Part shown: in pieces, positions 1 through 7,943 of the stretch | Numbering within the stretch: position 1 is the first letter of the stretch | Layout: each line of letters starts with the position of its first letter | Source: Anaerolineales bacterium | Lineage (GTDB): Bacteria > Chloroflexota > Anaerolineae > Anaerolineales > JABWBV01 | DNA length: 33,476 nt | Reading direction: 5' to 3' | NCBI GenBank assembly: GCA_020634875.1 | Contig: JACKAX010000036.1 | Span: forward strand, 1 to 33,476 | Program-made: the position numbers and the translations under genes | The notes under the pieces: model-generated | What the model saw: the letters and a program-made list of their open reading frames with translations, nothing else | Database searches by the model: none | Told to the model about the DNA's origin: nothing

Positions 1-384
1 GAACACTTCCCGGCATGAAAGGGGCAGTTTGTTGGGTGAATCCCCGATCATGGCATATAACCCTTCCTGGCTGAGCGCAAACACCACGCGCCCTACATTC
101 CCCCAAAAGATCGCCCCTGCACACATTGGGCAGGGTTCGGTACTCGTGTAGAGCGTGCAGGTGGCGAGTTGTGCGGGGGAATACGTTTGAGAGGCCAACC
201 GCATCAGGTTGGTTTCGGCGTGCCCGGTGCAGTCGGACGCGGTCATCACGGTGTTTTCTGCGCGGAACAACACCCGGCCCTCGGCGTCCGCGAGGAGAGA
301 ACCAAACGGATGGTTGCCGTGTTCCCGCGCGAGGCGGGCAAGTTCGATGGATTCGCGGAGGAGGTTGCGTTCAGTTTCAGTCAT
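1..384 (-). CDS. Nucleoside/cytidine deaminase family protein (3' end missing)
   Basis: This is a zinc-dependent deaminase of the cytidine/deoxycytidylate superfamily, which hydrolyses the amino group of a nucleobase or nucleoside. The reverse-strand translation has the catalytic HAE triplet at residues 55-57 and the zinc-binding PCPMC motif with C85 and C88, in the right order and spacing. The preceding HPFGSLL segment (about 25-31) resembles guanine deaminase and plant-type nucleoside deaminases more than TadA, but this is not decisive. The C-terminus lies beyond the left edge. The ATG at 384 has no clear Shine-Dalgarno sequence and starts one base after the stop of the upstream gene at 386, so translation is probably coupled. 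The exact substrate cannot be told. Confidence 0.85.
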   Translation of the reverse strand, partial: MTETERNLLRESIELARLAREHGNHPFGSLLADAEGRVLFRAENTVMTASDCTGHAETNLMRLASQTYSPAQLATCTLYTSTEPCPMCAGAIFWGNVGRVVFALSQEGLYAMIGDSPNKLPLSCREVF

Positions 385-385
385 T

Positions 386-652
386 TTAGACAATTTGCCC
401 TTCCCGCTCGGCACGCGCCAGCACGGATTGGATCGTTTCGACCAGGGCGCGGGCGGCCTCTGCACTCAATTCCACGGCGACCCGCGCGCCCAAACCCTGC
501 GCTTCGTTTACAAAATCAATATTCAACGCGTGCTCATACGGCGCGCTAAACGGGTGATCGTAGGAGACGTTGGCCTCGGCCAGGTCAAACCACCCGGTTG
601 TGCCTTTCCCGCTCCCGTTAATTTTTACTTTTTCAACAATCATCGTACACAT
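386..652 (-). CDS. DUF6295-like small protein
   Basis: This 88-residue acidic protein begins MCTMIVEKVKINGSGKG and has the pattern (WFDL, ...SYDHPF..., LNIDF, ...ARVAVEL) that I recall from the uncharacterised DUF6295 family. No catalytic motif, signal peptide or membrane segment is visible. The second half (about 58-88) is predicted helical and rich in Ala and Glu. An alternative start at the fourth codon (643) is possible because neither start has a good ribosome site. It lies directly upstream of the deaminase gene on the same strand, so the two are probably co-transcribed. Function unknown. Confidence 0.75.
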   Translation of the reverse strand: MCTMIVEKVKINGSGKGTTGWFDLAEANVSYDHPFSAPYEHALNIDFVNEAQGLGARVAVELSAEAARALVETIQSVLARAEREGQIV

Positions 653-670
653 GTTTGTGCTCCGAATGGT

Positions 671-749
671 ACACAGAAAGCACCGAGAACACAGATGAAC
701 ACATTTAAATATTTCTGTGTCTGTCTGTGTTTTCTGTGTTCTCTGCGTA
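671..749. repeat. Intergenic degenerate 'ACACAGA' word repeat with dyad symmetry
   Basis: The short words ACACAGA, GAACACAG and GAACACA on the left half (671-701) are mirrored as TCTGTGT, CTGTGTTTTCTGTGTTCTC on the right half (713-746), around an AT-rich centre (ATTTAAAT). The arms pair imperfectly. It separates the DUF6295-like gene from the dienelactone hydrolase family gene. It is not a CRISPR: the units are only 7-8 bases and imperfect, and there are no spacers. Confidence 0.6.
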
Positions 750-757
750 CAATAAAT

Positions 758-1513
758 TTAGCTCAAATGCTTCCCGAGGAAAGCCCAAATCTTATTCCAG
801 CCATCCACCGCTTGTTGTTGGCGGTAGGCAGGGGCGTGATAATAAAAGAACCCATGTCCTGCACCCGGATACATGTGGAACTCGTAATTCTTGCCATATT
901 TTTGGAGTTCTGCCTCGTGAATCGCAACTTGTTCCGGCGTGGGGCTTTTGTCATCTTCCCCAAACAGGCCGAGGATGGGGCACGGCAAATCTTTCGTGTA
1001 ATCCACGGGCGCGACGGGGAACTTATCGTTGAGCGCGTCCTTGTCCATGACAACCCGCCCGCCCCAACAATCTACCACCGCGTCAAACCCAGCCGCGCGG
1101 CACGCCGCCAAATACGCGTGGCGCCCGCCCGAACACGTGCCAAAAATCCCCACCTTCCCGTTCAATTGCGGCAGCGACCGGAGATAGTGCATCGCCCCGG
1201 CCATGTCGCCCACGGCCTGTTCGTCGGGAATGCCGCCTTCCCCGCGCACTTTCGCGGTGACGTCTTCCGGGGTGCCGTGCCCCGCGCGGAAGTACAAATT
1301 CGGCGAAATCGTCAAATACCCGTGATGGGCAAACCGCCGCGCGGCCTCACGATACCACTCATCCCAACCGGGCATGTGGTGGACGATCACCATCCCCGGA
1401 AACGGCCCCGACCCCAACGGACGCGCAAAATAAGCATTAATCACCTCCCCGTTCGCGCCGGGGTGGGTGATCGTTTCGGCAATCATGCCTTCGTATTGAT
1501 CGGTTGTGTACAT
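758..1513 (-). CDS. Dienelactone hydrolase family protein
   Basis: This is a predicted cytoplasmic alpha/beta hydrolase of 251 residues, close to the usual length of dienelactone hydrolases. The triad is visible: nucleophile C127 in GTCSGG, an acidic residue in GEDDKS (D187 or D188), and H220 in GAGHGF. Family members cleave dienelactone or related ester/lactone bonds; the substrate here is unknown. The reading frame stays open to 1657, but the ATG at 1513 is chosen because AAGGAG lies 9 bases upstream and the family's N-terminal strand begins there. It has its own ribosome site and a gap of about 55 bp after the upstream glycosidase-like gene. Confidence 0.9.
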   Translation of the reverse strand: MYTTDQYEGMIAETITHPGANGEVINAYFARPLGSGPFPGMVIVHHMPGWDEWYREAARRFAHHGYLTISPNLYFRAGHGTPEDVTAKVRGEGGIPDEQAVGDMAGAMHYLRSLPQLNGKVGIFGTCSGGRHAYLAACRAAGFDAVVDCWGGRVVMDKDALNDKFPVAPVDYTKDLPCPILGLFGEDDKSPTPEQVAIHEAELQKYGKNYEFHMYPGAGHGFFYYHAPAYRQQQAVDGWNKIWAFLGKHLS

Positions 1514-1568
1514 AGGGGACTCCTTTTTTGGGGGAATTTGTTGGAACTTATGGGAACAGAGGGGGTTT

Positions 1569-2729
1569 TCACGCGACCCAATCTTTGCGCTCGGTCGCAC
1601 CGGGATGATCGTGTTGGAAAGAACTGAAAACCAGGCCGCTGACCGCCGGGTGGTCACTCAAAGTGGATTCTTCGGCGGGGTCGCGGCGGTCCCATTGACG
1701 GGCGACGTATAACCTGGTGGCAGTGGTATTTGTCAGGTAGGGGGCGTAATCTTCCTTCAATTGTTCGATGAGCGGGGGCATATTAAACCCATCCAGGTAA
1801 TTTTGCAAATAGCCAAACCCCCGGTGCATCGGCCAAAGATCGTGTCCCATCGAAGGGCATTTGGACGAATTTTGGTTGATGACCAGTTCATCCACCAATC
1901 CCATCGTGACCCAATCCCACCAGGCGAGGGTGGTGTTGCCCAACGGCGGGCCGAGAATGTTCCCGCGCGGGACTCCCACCCCAAATCGCAACCCTCGCCC
2001 CTTCAAATCCTCGTGTAGATTGTGCAAAAACCCAGTCAGAAATTCGCCCTGTAAATCGTACCACGCCTGCAGGTCAAACTCCCCGTTCAAAATATCCTGC
2101 CCATACCGCCGTTTAAACTCCCGCCGGACGGGTTCGTTGAACCCGAACTGATCCGCAAAATCCGGGGGTTTGGACTGCGACCGTAAGCAAAGAAACAACC
2201 CGTCAAACCGCGTGTCCCACAGCAGATTATCAAACCGTTCCCGGAAAAATGACCGGACCACGCGATAAGCTAGCGACATCACCCCCCATTGGCGATTCCC
2301 GGCTCGATCCACAACGGTGTATTCCGGGTTTTGGCGGCTGAAGGTGCTCTGCCAGGTAACATCTTTCCCGTGCATGGCGTTGTGATAACTTTTTTCACGG
2401 ACTTGTTTGGTCGTCAACGGCCATCCCTCATCGAAGAGCGAAACGTACAGGTACACGCGCATCCCCAATCGGTGGGCGAGTGTGGGAACCACCTGCCGGT
2501 AATCCCAATCTATCCTTTCCCGTTCTGCCATCATGGAGGCGTGTTCTTCGGCAAAATAAAACTGTCCTTCCAATTGGCTACGCGGCACACGCCAGTACAC
2601 TATGGACGCGTGCAATTCATCCCGCCAGATTTTCATCCGGCGTGAAACGGCGTCGGGCGTATCCAGCCGTCCATCCCCCTGACCGAATACAAGGTGGTCG
2701 CCCCAGGAAACAGAGATGATGTTGGGCAT
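1569..2729 (-). CDS. Putative glycosidase-like TIM-barrel protein, function unknown
   Basis: This 386-residue protein has no signal peptide. It shows a beta/alpha-barrel type pattern: strands such as RVYLYVSLF (about 94-102), a long helix with VVRSFFRERFDNLLW and then FDGLFLCLRSQS (about 177-184), and RFGVGVPRGN near 248. This layout resembles uncharacterised families related to glycosyl-hydrolase-like families 6 and 10 (DUF-type barrels), which often act on, or look like enzymes for, carbohydrates. I cannot identify catalytic acids with confidence. The ATG at 2729 lacks a Shine-Dalgarno sequence. It may be co-transcribed with the dienelactone-hydrolase-type gene 55 bp downstream. Confidence 0.65.
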   Translation of the reverse strand: MPNIISVSWGDHLVFGQGDGRLDTPDAVSRRMKIWRDELHASIVYWRVPRSQLEGQFYFAEEHASMMAERERIDWDYRQVVPTLAHRLGMRVYLYVSLFDEGWPLTTKQVREKSYHNAMHGKDVTWQSTFSRQNPEYTVVDRAGNRQWGVMSLAYRVVRSFFRERFDNLLWDTRFDGLFLCLRSQSKPPDFADQFGFNEPVRREFKRRYGQDILNGEFDLQAWYDLQGEFLTGFLHNLHEDLKGRGLRFGVGVPRGNILGPPLGNTTLAWWDWVTMGLVDELVINQNSSKCPSMGHDLWPMHRGFGYLQNYLDGFNMPPLIEQLKEDYAPYLTNTTATRLYVARQWDRRDPAEESTLSDHPAVSGLVFSSFQHDHPGATERKDWVA

Positions 2730-2744
2730 GGGTGTGTGTGATGA

Positions 2745-2805
2745 AGGGATAAGGGATAAGCGATAAGTAATGATAGTTTTGACGCGTTACTTATCCCTTA
2801 TCCCT
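2745..2805. repeat. Inverted repeat of 'GGGATAA' words
   Basis: AGGGATAAGGGATAAG at 2745-2760 is the exact reverse complement of 2790-2805. A further GATAAGTAA follows the left arm and TTA precedes the right arm. The right arm contains the stop codon of the membrane-protein gene (2791), so a transcript of that gene would end in a long stem. It may act as a terminator or mRNA-stabilising hairpin, but no clear T-tract follows. Confidence 0.6.
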
Positions 2806-3309
2806 GGTTATGTCTTTGTAGCCTTGATTCGCGCCGTAGACCGCCACTACCACCGCTAAAATATCTACCAGCATCTCGTCTAGCGGGCCAGGGAGGGCAC
2901 CACCAAAGAAAGTGTAAACGGCCGCGCTGATGAGGGGGAGGGCGACCCAGCGCGGGGCATTTGGGTTTTTGCGGATGGCGAGAAAGGCGGAGAAGATTGC
3001 CCCGGCGGTCATGGCGGCGGCATCGTCAATCGAAAAGGGGATGAGGTCAGGAATCCACGTGTACAGGGCACTGAAGAGAAACGGTAGGGTCACGGTGAGC
3101 CAGGACAGGTCTTTGACCGAGGCGAGCAGGGCGACTCCGATCAAAAAGAAGACGATCAGGGTGGCGACTGCAAGTGCAATTCCGACCCAGGCATCGGTTT
3201 CGATCCAGCCAAACGCAGATGCCATCGCTGCGGCCACGCCAATTAACGGCAGGGTGACGCCGAGAGCGAAGAAGATTAGTGCAAGGATGGTTTTGAGTTT
3301 GTCGGGCAT
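2791..3309 (-). CDS. Hypothetical multi-spanning membrane protein
   Basis: The 172-residue protein is strongly hydrophobic, with about five or six candidate membrane helices (roughly 8-32, 42-64, 70-86, 98-113, 120-137, 145-160). The segment PDLIPFSIDDAAA (87-99) recalls the PDxIPxxxxDD signature of DUF1232/YkvA-type membrane proteins, but the rest does not let me assign it. The start at 3309 (MPDKLK) is preferred over 3390 because the extra residues overlap the upstream gene and look non-native, and because the gene then starts about 10 bases after the sulfurtransferase stop. The frame ends inside an inverted repeat. It is likely in an operon with sseA. Confidence 0.65.
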   Translation of the reverse strand: MPDKLKTILALIFFALGVTLPLIGVAAAMASAFGWIETDAWVGIALAVATLIVFFLIGVALLASVKDLSWLTVTLPFLFSALYTWIPDLIPFSIDDAAAMTAGAIFSAFLAIRKNPNAPRWVALPLISAAVYTFFGGALPGPLDEMLVDILAVVVAVYGANQGYKDITRDKG

Positions 3310-3319
3310 ATTGCCTGTT

Positions 3320-4195
3320 TTAACCTTTGCCAATGGGACGCGAGGAATCGGTGATCCAATCGCTCCAGGAGCCGGAGTAAAGTTTGCCATCGCCCAGCCC
3401 GGCGTGTTTGAGGGCGAGCAGGTTGGCGGCGGCAGTTACCCCGGAGCCGCAATAGAAGATCGCGTTCTTTGCATTTGCTTTTCCTAAAAGTTTTTCAAAA
3501 TGCGCTTTGAGTTCTTTCTGCGGGCGGAAGAAACCGTCGAAGCCTTGAGTTTCGGTGTAGGGGGCGTTGAGTGCCCAGGGAACGCGTCCGGCAATAGGGT
3601 CAATGGGTTCAATCTCGCCCCGGTAACGTTCCGGGGCACGGGAGTCGAAGACCAGGAGAGAGGAAAACTCTTCGCGGCCTTTGAGCACCACGTCTGCGTC
3701 CACGAGCATTTCCTCTCGGATGTTTGCTCTAAATGGTGCGCTTTCTGATTTCTGCTCGAATGGGATTTCAACGCTGATAGGGAATTGTTTCCCAACCCAA
3801 CCCTGCCAACCTCCATCTAACACCGCCACCGCGTCGTGCCCCAGCCAGCGCAGCATCCACCACAAGCGCGCGGCGGACAGGCCTCCCCCTTTATCATCGT
3901 AGGCGATCACTTGCGTCTGGTTGGTGACGCCCCAGCGATTGAGGGTGGCGACGAAGGTTTCCACTTTGGGGAGAGGATGGCGTCCGGTGGCGGTGTACCC
4001 GCCGGGGCGGGGGATAATCGGGCCGCAGAGGTCTTCGTTCAGGTCGGCGTACAGCGCACCGGGGATGTGCCCCTGTTCGTAGGCGCGGCGTCCCGCGCAG
4101 GGGTCGGATAGCTCCGTCCGGCAGTCGAAAACCAGCCAGTTAGAGGTATTTAGATTTTTTTGCAGATTTTCAGGGGAAATGAGGGTTATATACAT
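3320..4195 (-). CDS. sseA: Thiosulfate/3-mercaptopyruvate sulfurtransferase (tandem rhodanese)
   Basis: This enzyme moves a sulfane sulfur from 3-mercaptopyruvate or thiosulfate to a thiol or cyanide acceptor in the cytoplasm. It has two rhodanese domains, the usual size of about 290 residues. The inactive N-terminal domain carries the conserved DPCAGRRAYEQGHIPGALYADLNEDL-type stretch (31-56). The C-terminal domain carries the active-site loop CGSGVTA with catalytic C249. The CGSGVT form is typical of mercaptopyruvate sulfurtransferases; rhodaneses usually have CRKGVT. The ATG at 4195 matches the family N-terminus. The upstream region lacks an obvious ribosome site and contains word repeats. 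Confidence 0.93.
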   Translation of the reverse strand: MYITLISPENLQKNLNTSNWLVFDCRTELSDPCAGRRAYEQGHIPGALYADLNEDLCGPIIPRPGGYTATGRHPLPKVETFVATLNRWGVTNQTQVIAYDDKGGGLSAARLWWMLRWLGHDAVAVLDGGWQGWVGKQFPISVEIPFEQKSESAPFRANIREEMLVDADVVLKGREEFSSLLVFDSRAPERYRGEIEPIDPIAGRVPWALNAPYTETQGFDGFFRPQKELKAHFEKLLGKANAKNAIFYCGSGVTAAANLLALKHAGLGDGKLYSGSWSDWITDSSRPIGKG

Positions 4196-4207
4196 AACGA
4201 AGCGGTT

Positions 4208-4320
4208 GAGGAAAGACAGTAAATAGGGTAGGTAAAGTATACAAGGGATTTTACGTTCCTGTCCACTTGTCTACCTTAATTACCTTGTATACCTTGTCTC
4301 TCCCGTCTACCTTCTTTCCT
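4208..4320. repeat. Intergenic degenerate 'GTMTACCTT' word repeats
   Basis: This 110-bp divergent intergenic stretch is built of near copies of one word: GTCTACCTT, TTACCTTGTATACCTTG, CGTCTACCTT on the right, and GGTAGGTAAAGTATACAAGG reading the other way on the left. AGTATACAAGG pairs imperfectly with CCTTGTATACC. Two -10-like sequences for malQ may lie to the right (TACAAT at 4331-4336). Not a CRISPR. Confidence 0.55.
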
Positions 4321-4398
4321 CCAAATCATGTACAATAGCCCCGCCTCTCATCAGGCGTTTATTTTGTCTATGACCCCTCACTTTTTTGGGAGACCCCT

Positions 4399-5976
4399 AT
4401 GCCCTTTACACGTTCTTCTGGAATTCTTTTACACCCGACCAGTTTGCCCGGCCCTTACGGGATTGGCGAATTGGGGTCGGCCGCGTATCGTTGGGTGGAT
4501 TGGCTGGCTGCGACGGGTTCGACGCTCTGGCAAATTCTGCCCGTTGGCCCCACAGGATATGGCGACTCTCCGTACCAATGTTTTTCCGCTTTTGCGGGCA
4601 ATCCGTACTTGATTAGCATCGAACGCTTGTTGGAAGATGGCTTGCTGGTCGAAGAAGATCTGGCTGATATGCCCAAATTTAGTCCAGGTGCTGTGGATTT
4701 TGGTACCATTTATACCTGGAAATTACCTTTGCTCGACCGGGCGTTTGTACGTTATCAGGCGGGTGCAGGTGCGGAATTCGCGGAAGCGATGGCCCAATTC
4801 CGGGTAGAAAACGCACATTGGTTGGATGATTTCGCGCTATTTATGGCGCTTAAAGAAGCCCACGGCGGCGCATCCTGGATTGAATGGCCTGCAAAATTGC
4901 GCCAGCGAGAAAATGCCGCGCTGAACAAAGCGCGCAAAGCTCACGCGACTGCCATTGAAAAGCAAATCTTCCGGCAATTTTTGTTCTTCAAACATTGGGG
5001 CGATGTCCGCGCCTATGCCAACGAAAAAGGCTTGCAAATTATTGGCGATATTCCGATTTTCGTTGCGTTCGATAGCGCCGACGTATGGGCACACCCCGAA
5101 CTGTTTTACATGGACAAAGAAGGCAAGCCCACGGTCGTTGCGGGCGTCCCCCCGGATTATTTCTCTGCCACTGGGCAATTATGGGGCAACCCGCTTTACA
5201 GGTGGGATTACCATCACGAAACCGGGTACGCGTGGTGGCTTTCCCGTCTGCGCGCGGTGCTCAAGCAGGTGGACATCATCCGACTCGATCATTTCCGCGG
5301 CTTTTACGATTATTGGGAAATCCCCGCGGGGGAAGAGACCGCCATCAACGGTAAGTGGATGGACGGGCCGCGCGGTAAATTCTTTGATGCAGTGAAAGCG
5401 GAATTTGGCGAGCTGCCCATCCTCGCCGAAGATTTGGGCTACCTCAGCCCAGGCGTGTTGGATTTGCGCGACGAATATGATCTTCCGGGCATGAAAGTGA
5501 TGGTCTTCGCCTTTTACGATGACCCCGAAAACGAATTCCTGCTCCACAATCACACCACAAATTGTGTGGTGTACACGGGCACGCACGATAATGATACGGT
5601 GGTTGGTTGGTACATGCGCGTGGAAGACGAAGAACGTGACTTCGCCCGGCGATATCTGGCCCGTGACGGGCATGACATCGCCTGGGATTTGATCCGCCTC
5701 GCGTGGAGTTCTCCTGCCGTGTTTGCGATGACGACCATGCAGGACATGCTCAGTTTGGGGAACGAGGCCAGGATGAATTACCCTGGCCGCGCGAGCGGGA
5801 ACTGGGCCTGGCGGATGCGTGATATGGACTTGACCGAAGGGGTGCAGGCGCGGTTAGCTGAAACGAATTTCCTGTACGCACGTCATGCCCTCTGGCGCAA
5901 AGAAAAAGCCGAATTGGAACGCAAGAAAAAAGCTCTATTAGCAGCGGAAGCGGCGGAAGAAGCCCCCTCGGCATAA
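4399..5976 (+). CDS. malQ: 4-alpha-glucanotransferase (GH77, amylomaltase)
   Basis: MalQ cleaves an alpha-1,4-glucan and transfers the released segment to another glucan or glucose, in maltodextrin and glycogen metabolism. The 525-residue length fits bacterial GH77. All hallmark blocks are present: GDSPYQCFSAFAGNPYLI (55-72), GDIPIFVAFDSADVWAHPELF (216-236), GVPPDYFSATGQLWGNPLY (249-267), IIRLDHFRGF with nucleophile D297, ILAEDLG with acid/base E344, and YTGTHDND near 392-399 with the third catalytic Asp. Start ATG at 4399 has GGGAGA upstream. A charged, lysine-rich tail (about 495-520) extends past the domain. It stands alone, followed by an intrinsic terminator; TACAAT at 4331 may be its -10 box. 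Confidence 0.97.
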   Translation: MPFTRSSGILLHPTSLPGPYGIGELGSAAYRWVDWLAATGSTLWQILPVGPTGYGDSPYQCFSAFAGNPYLISIERLLEDGLLVEEDLADMPKFSPGAVDFGTIYTWKLPLLDRAFVRYQAGAGAEFAEAMAQFRVENAHWLDDFALFMALKEAHGGASWIEWPAKLRQRENAALNKARKAHATAIEKQIFRQFLFFKHWGDVRAYANEKGLQIIGDIPIFVAFDSADVWAHPELFYMDKEGKPTVVAGVPPDYFSATGQLWGNPLYRWDYHHETGYAWWLSRLRAVLKQVDIIRLDHFRGFYDYWEIPAGEETAINGKWMDGPRGKFFDAVKAEFGELPILAEDLGYLSPGVLDLRDEYDLPGMKVMVFAFYDDPENEFLLHNHTTNCVVYTGTHDNDTVVGWYMRVEDEERDFARRYLARDGHDIAWDLIRLAWSSPAVFAMTTMQDMLSLGNEARMNYPGRASGNWAWRMRDMDLTEGVQARLAETNFLYARHALWRKEKAELERKKKALLAAEAAEEAPSA

Positions 5977-5980
5977 AAAT

Positions 5981-6012
5981 AAAACGGCGTTGCTGAAACA
6001 ACGCCGTTTTTT
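5981..6012 (+). terminator. Rho-independent terminator of malQ
   Basis: A perfect 12-bp stem (5981-5992 AAAACGGCGTTG with 5999-6010) with a 6-base loop is followed by T residues. It starts five bases after the malQ stop codon and may also serve the convergent minus-strand genes. Confidence 0.9.
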
Positions 6013-6085
6013 GTTTAAGAGTAATTGCTCAGGCTACGAGAGAGAACTTCCAATCTCTACGCTAGCTGAGTAGTTATGTTTAGTA

Positions 6086-6298
6086 TTAGCTTTCTTGTGC
6101 TTCGGCAACTTCGGTGGGGGTCCAGGTTGGGGCTGCGCGGTGCAGGTCTTTTTGCGGAATTTGATTGTTTTTCCCGCAGTGTGGGCAGTGGGATTGGAAA
6201 TATTTGAGGTCTTCGGCGTGTAAGCGGTCTAAAGCGGCGAGGACTTCTTCTTTTTTCAGGGCGTAGGGGCGGTTGCAATTTCGACAACGGATTTGCAT
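6086..6298 (-). CDS. Small zinc-ribbon-like protein
   Basis: This 70-residue protein has two CXXC pairs, C5/C8 (CRNC) and C38/C41 (CPHC), separated by a helix-forming linker, the usual arrangement of a small zinc ribbon or rubredoxin-like knuckle. The tail is Pro/Glu/Ala-rich. The start at 6298 is chosen because AGGAGA lies about 10 bases upstream; the frame remains open to 6358 but lacks a ribosome site there. Role unknown; such proteins often bind nucleic acid or another protein. An inverted repeat separates it from the upstream transporter gene. Confidence 0.7.
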   Translation of the reverse strand: MQIRCRNCNRPYALKKEEVLAALDRLHAEDLKYFQSHCPHCGKNNQIPQKDLHRAAPTWTPTEVAEAQES

Positions 6299-6318
6299 GA
6301 GGTTTTCTCCTGTATATG

Positions 6319-6413
6319 AAAAACCGAGTTTTTCCCTAATAGATGGGGGCTCTTGCAAGAAAGGGTCCTAAGAAGCAAGGTTCTCCTGCTTTCGATGAAA
6401 AAACTCGGTTTTT
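6319..6413. repeat. Inverted repeat AAAAACCGAGTTTTT flanking a 64-bp spacer
   Basis: AAAAACCGAGTTTTT (6319-6333) recurs as its reverse complement AAAAACTCGGTTTTT at 6399-6413. Each arm is also partly self-complementary. The second arm ends three bases from the stop of the transporter gene, so it may form part of its terminator; the left arm lies in the leader of the zinc-ribbon gene. It may be a mobile-repeat remnant. Confidence 0.6.
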
Positions 6414-6415
6414 GG

Positions 6416-7348
6416 CTAATTTATAGATTTTTGGGAGGCAATGTAAATACCTGTTAATATGAGTATAGCACCAATCAACTCTAGCGGTGCCGGAGATTCC
6501 TTGAGAATTAGATAAGCAAGAATGATCGTGCCAATCGGTTCTCCCAACAAGGTAATAGACACAAACGAGGCTGGTAAATAGCCCAAAGCCCAATTAAAAC
6601 TCGAATGGCCCAACAATTGTGGCACAAGGGCCAGCAGCAAAAACCATAAATACGTAAGAGGCGGATATCCAAACGGCGATTTTCCAAACCCAAACATGGT
6701 GAAAATCAACATGACGGCGGCAATCCCATACACAACAAATATGTAGGGGATGAGCGAAAGCTTCGTCCGTAAACTACGCCCGATCAATAAATACCCCGCC
6801 GCGGAAAATGCCCCCAACAGGGCGAGCGTATTCCCAAGCGCCGCCGTGGATTGGACAAGCGCTTCCCCACCCCCACAGGTAAACTGCCCCCCGGACAACA
6901 TACACGCCTCGCTGAGCGCGACTGTGATACCTCCTGCGAGCGATAACACCAACCCTATCGCCACTGTTTTCCCGATCCGCTCCCGCAACACCAACGGAGA
7001 CAAGAGCGCTACCCACAATGGCGTCGTGGTCACGATCACCACACTACTTGCCACGCTGGTATATTCCAACGAAGTGATCCAGGTTGCAAAATGCAACGCC
7101 AGAAAAATCCCGGATAAGATCCCTAACCACCATTCCCGCTTGCTGAGAGCCTGAAGTTCCCTACGGTAGCCTCTCCATGCCAAAGGACCTAACACCAAAG
7201 AGGCCAATGTAAGCCGGAACGCTGCAATTACCAGCGAAGGGGCGTTTTCTTGGGCAAAACGGATGAAGATGGAAGCCGTCGAAACGGCAAGAATACCGAG
7301 AGAAATAATGAAAACGGGCGAAATCGGCGGACGATGTTGGTTTTGCAT
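6416..7348 (-). CDS. DMT superfamily (EamA) transporter
   Basis: This is an inner-membrane permease of 310 residues with two EamA-type repeats, expected to give ten helices. Features seen include ISPVFIISLGILAVSTASIFIRFA at the first helix, GILSGIFLALHFATWITSLEYTSVASSVVIVTTTPLWVALLS in the first repeat and LTYLWFLLLALVPQLLGHSSFNWAL followed by LGEPIGTIILAYLILKESP in the second. Relatives export amino acids, sugars or metabolites; the substrate here cannot be inferred. Start at 7348 is preferred over 7381 because AAAGGAG lies 10 bases upstream. Transcribed away from the ferredoxin gene. Confidence 0.9.
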   Translation of the reverse strand: MQNQHRPPISPVFIISLGILAVSTASIFIRFAQENAPSLVIAAFRLTLASLVLGPLAWRGYRRELQALSKREWWLGILSGIFLALHFATWITSLEYTSVASSVVIVTTTPLWVALLSPLVLRERIGKTVAIGLVLSLAGGITVALSEACMLSGGQFTCGGGEALVQSTAALGNTLALLGAFSAAGYLLIGRSLRTKLSLIPYIFVVYGIAAVMLIFTMFGFGKSPFGYPPLTYLWFLLLALVPQLLGHSSFNWALGYLPASFVSITLLGEPIGTIILAYLILKESPAPLELIGAILILTGIYIASQKSIN

Positions 7349-7467
7349 GGGTATGCGGCTCCTTTGTGAATTTCTTGACAAACCATCTTAGGGAGACTAA
7401 AATCTTGGCAACTTTATTCTAAAGTAAATTTTCCTCACTATCCTATTTTCCTCTGGAGGAGACCCCC

Positions 7468-7890
7468 ATGACTTACGTTATCACCAGTCTTTGTCTACGC
7501 GATTCCGGATGCGTAGAATATTGTCCCGTAGAGTGTATTGTTCCCGGACACCCGCGTGAAGAATACCCCTTATTCTATATTGATCCCGACACCTGCATTG
7601 ATTGCGGGGCGTGCGTTCCTGAGTGCCCCTACGAAGCCATCTTCCCCGAAGACGAAGTGCCGGATGCTTATGAAGCAAAAGGCGGCGAATACATCAGCAT
7701 GCCCGCTTCCAGTGGCCTGTCTGGCGCATATTCCGGCAGCAATCACCATGGCGAAACTGTCGAACTGGCTTATACCCGCCAGTTGGATGCTGGCGAAGTT
7801 CTTGACTTCACTGCTGATATTCAGGCAAATGCCGATTACTTCAGCAAAGGCATGGGCTACGGCGGTAACGATAAAGGCCGCGAAGGCTAA
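7468..7890 (+). CDS. Seven-iron-type ferredoxin with C-terminal extension
   Basis: This is a soluble electron carrier. The first 65 residues have the layout of [3Fe-4S][4Fe-4S] or 2[4Fe-4S] ferredoxins: C9, C15, C19-P, C23, then C43, C46, C49, C53-P in CIDCGACVPECP. The C9-x5-C15 spacing favours the seven-iron group. A 75-residue extension (about 66-140), Gly/Ser-rich then containing DFTADIQANADYF, lacks cysteines and is not part of the fold. A good ribosome site (CTGGAGGAG) precedes the ATG at 7468. It stands alone between a divergent transporter gene and a strong terminator. It could serve the pyruvate:ferredoxin oxidoreductase at 26-30 kb. Confidence 0.93.
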   Translation: MTYVITSLCLRDSGCVEYCPVECIVPGHPREEYPLFYIDPDTCIDCGACVPECPYEAIFPEDEVPDAYEAKGGEYISMPASSGLSGAYSGSNHHGETVELAYTRQLDAGEVLDFTADIQANADYFSKGMGYGGNDKGREG

Positions 7891-7910
7891 TTGTTTTTCT
7901 CGTGAAATCA

Positions 7911-7943
7911 AAAAGGACGTGGAATTTCCACGTCCTTTTTTTT
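7911..7943 (+). terminator. Rho-independent terminator after the ferredoxin gene
   Basis: AAAAGGACGTGGAA (7911-7924) and TTCCACGTCCTTTT (7926-7939) form a perfect 14-bp dyad around one base, followed by a run of T. It begins 20 bases after the ferredoxin stop. Confidence 0.93.

Noticed and set aside
209..1627. Long open frame on the plus strand (472 codons)
   Set aside because: It runs antisense to three genes with clear family motifs (deaminase, DUF6295-like, dienelactone hydrolase); its own product has no recognisable domain and Arg/Pro-rich composition.
4208..4320. CRISPR-like array
   Set aside because: Units are about 9 bases, imperfect and in both orientations, with no unique spacers and no cas gene.
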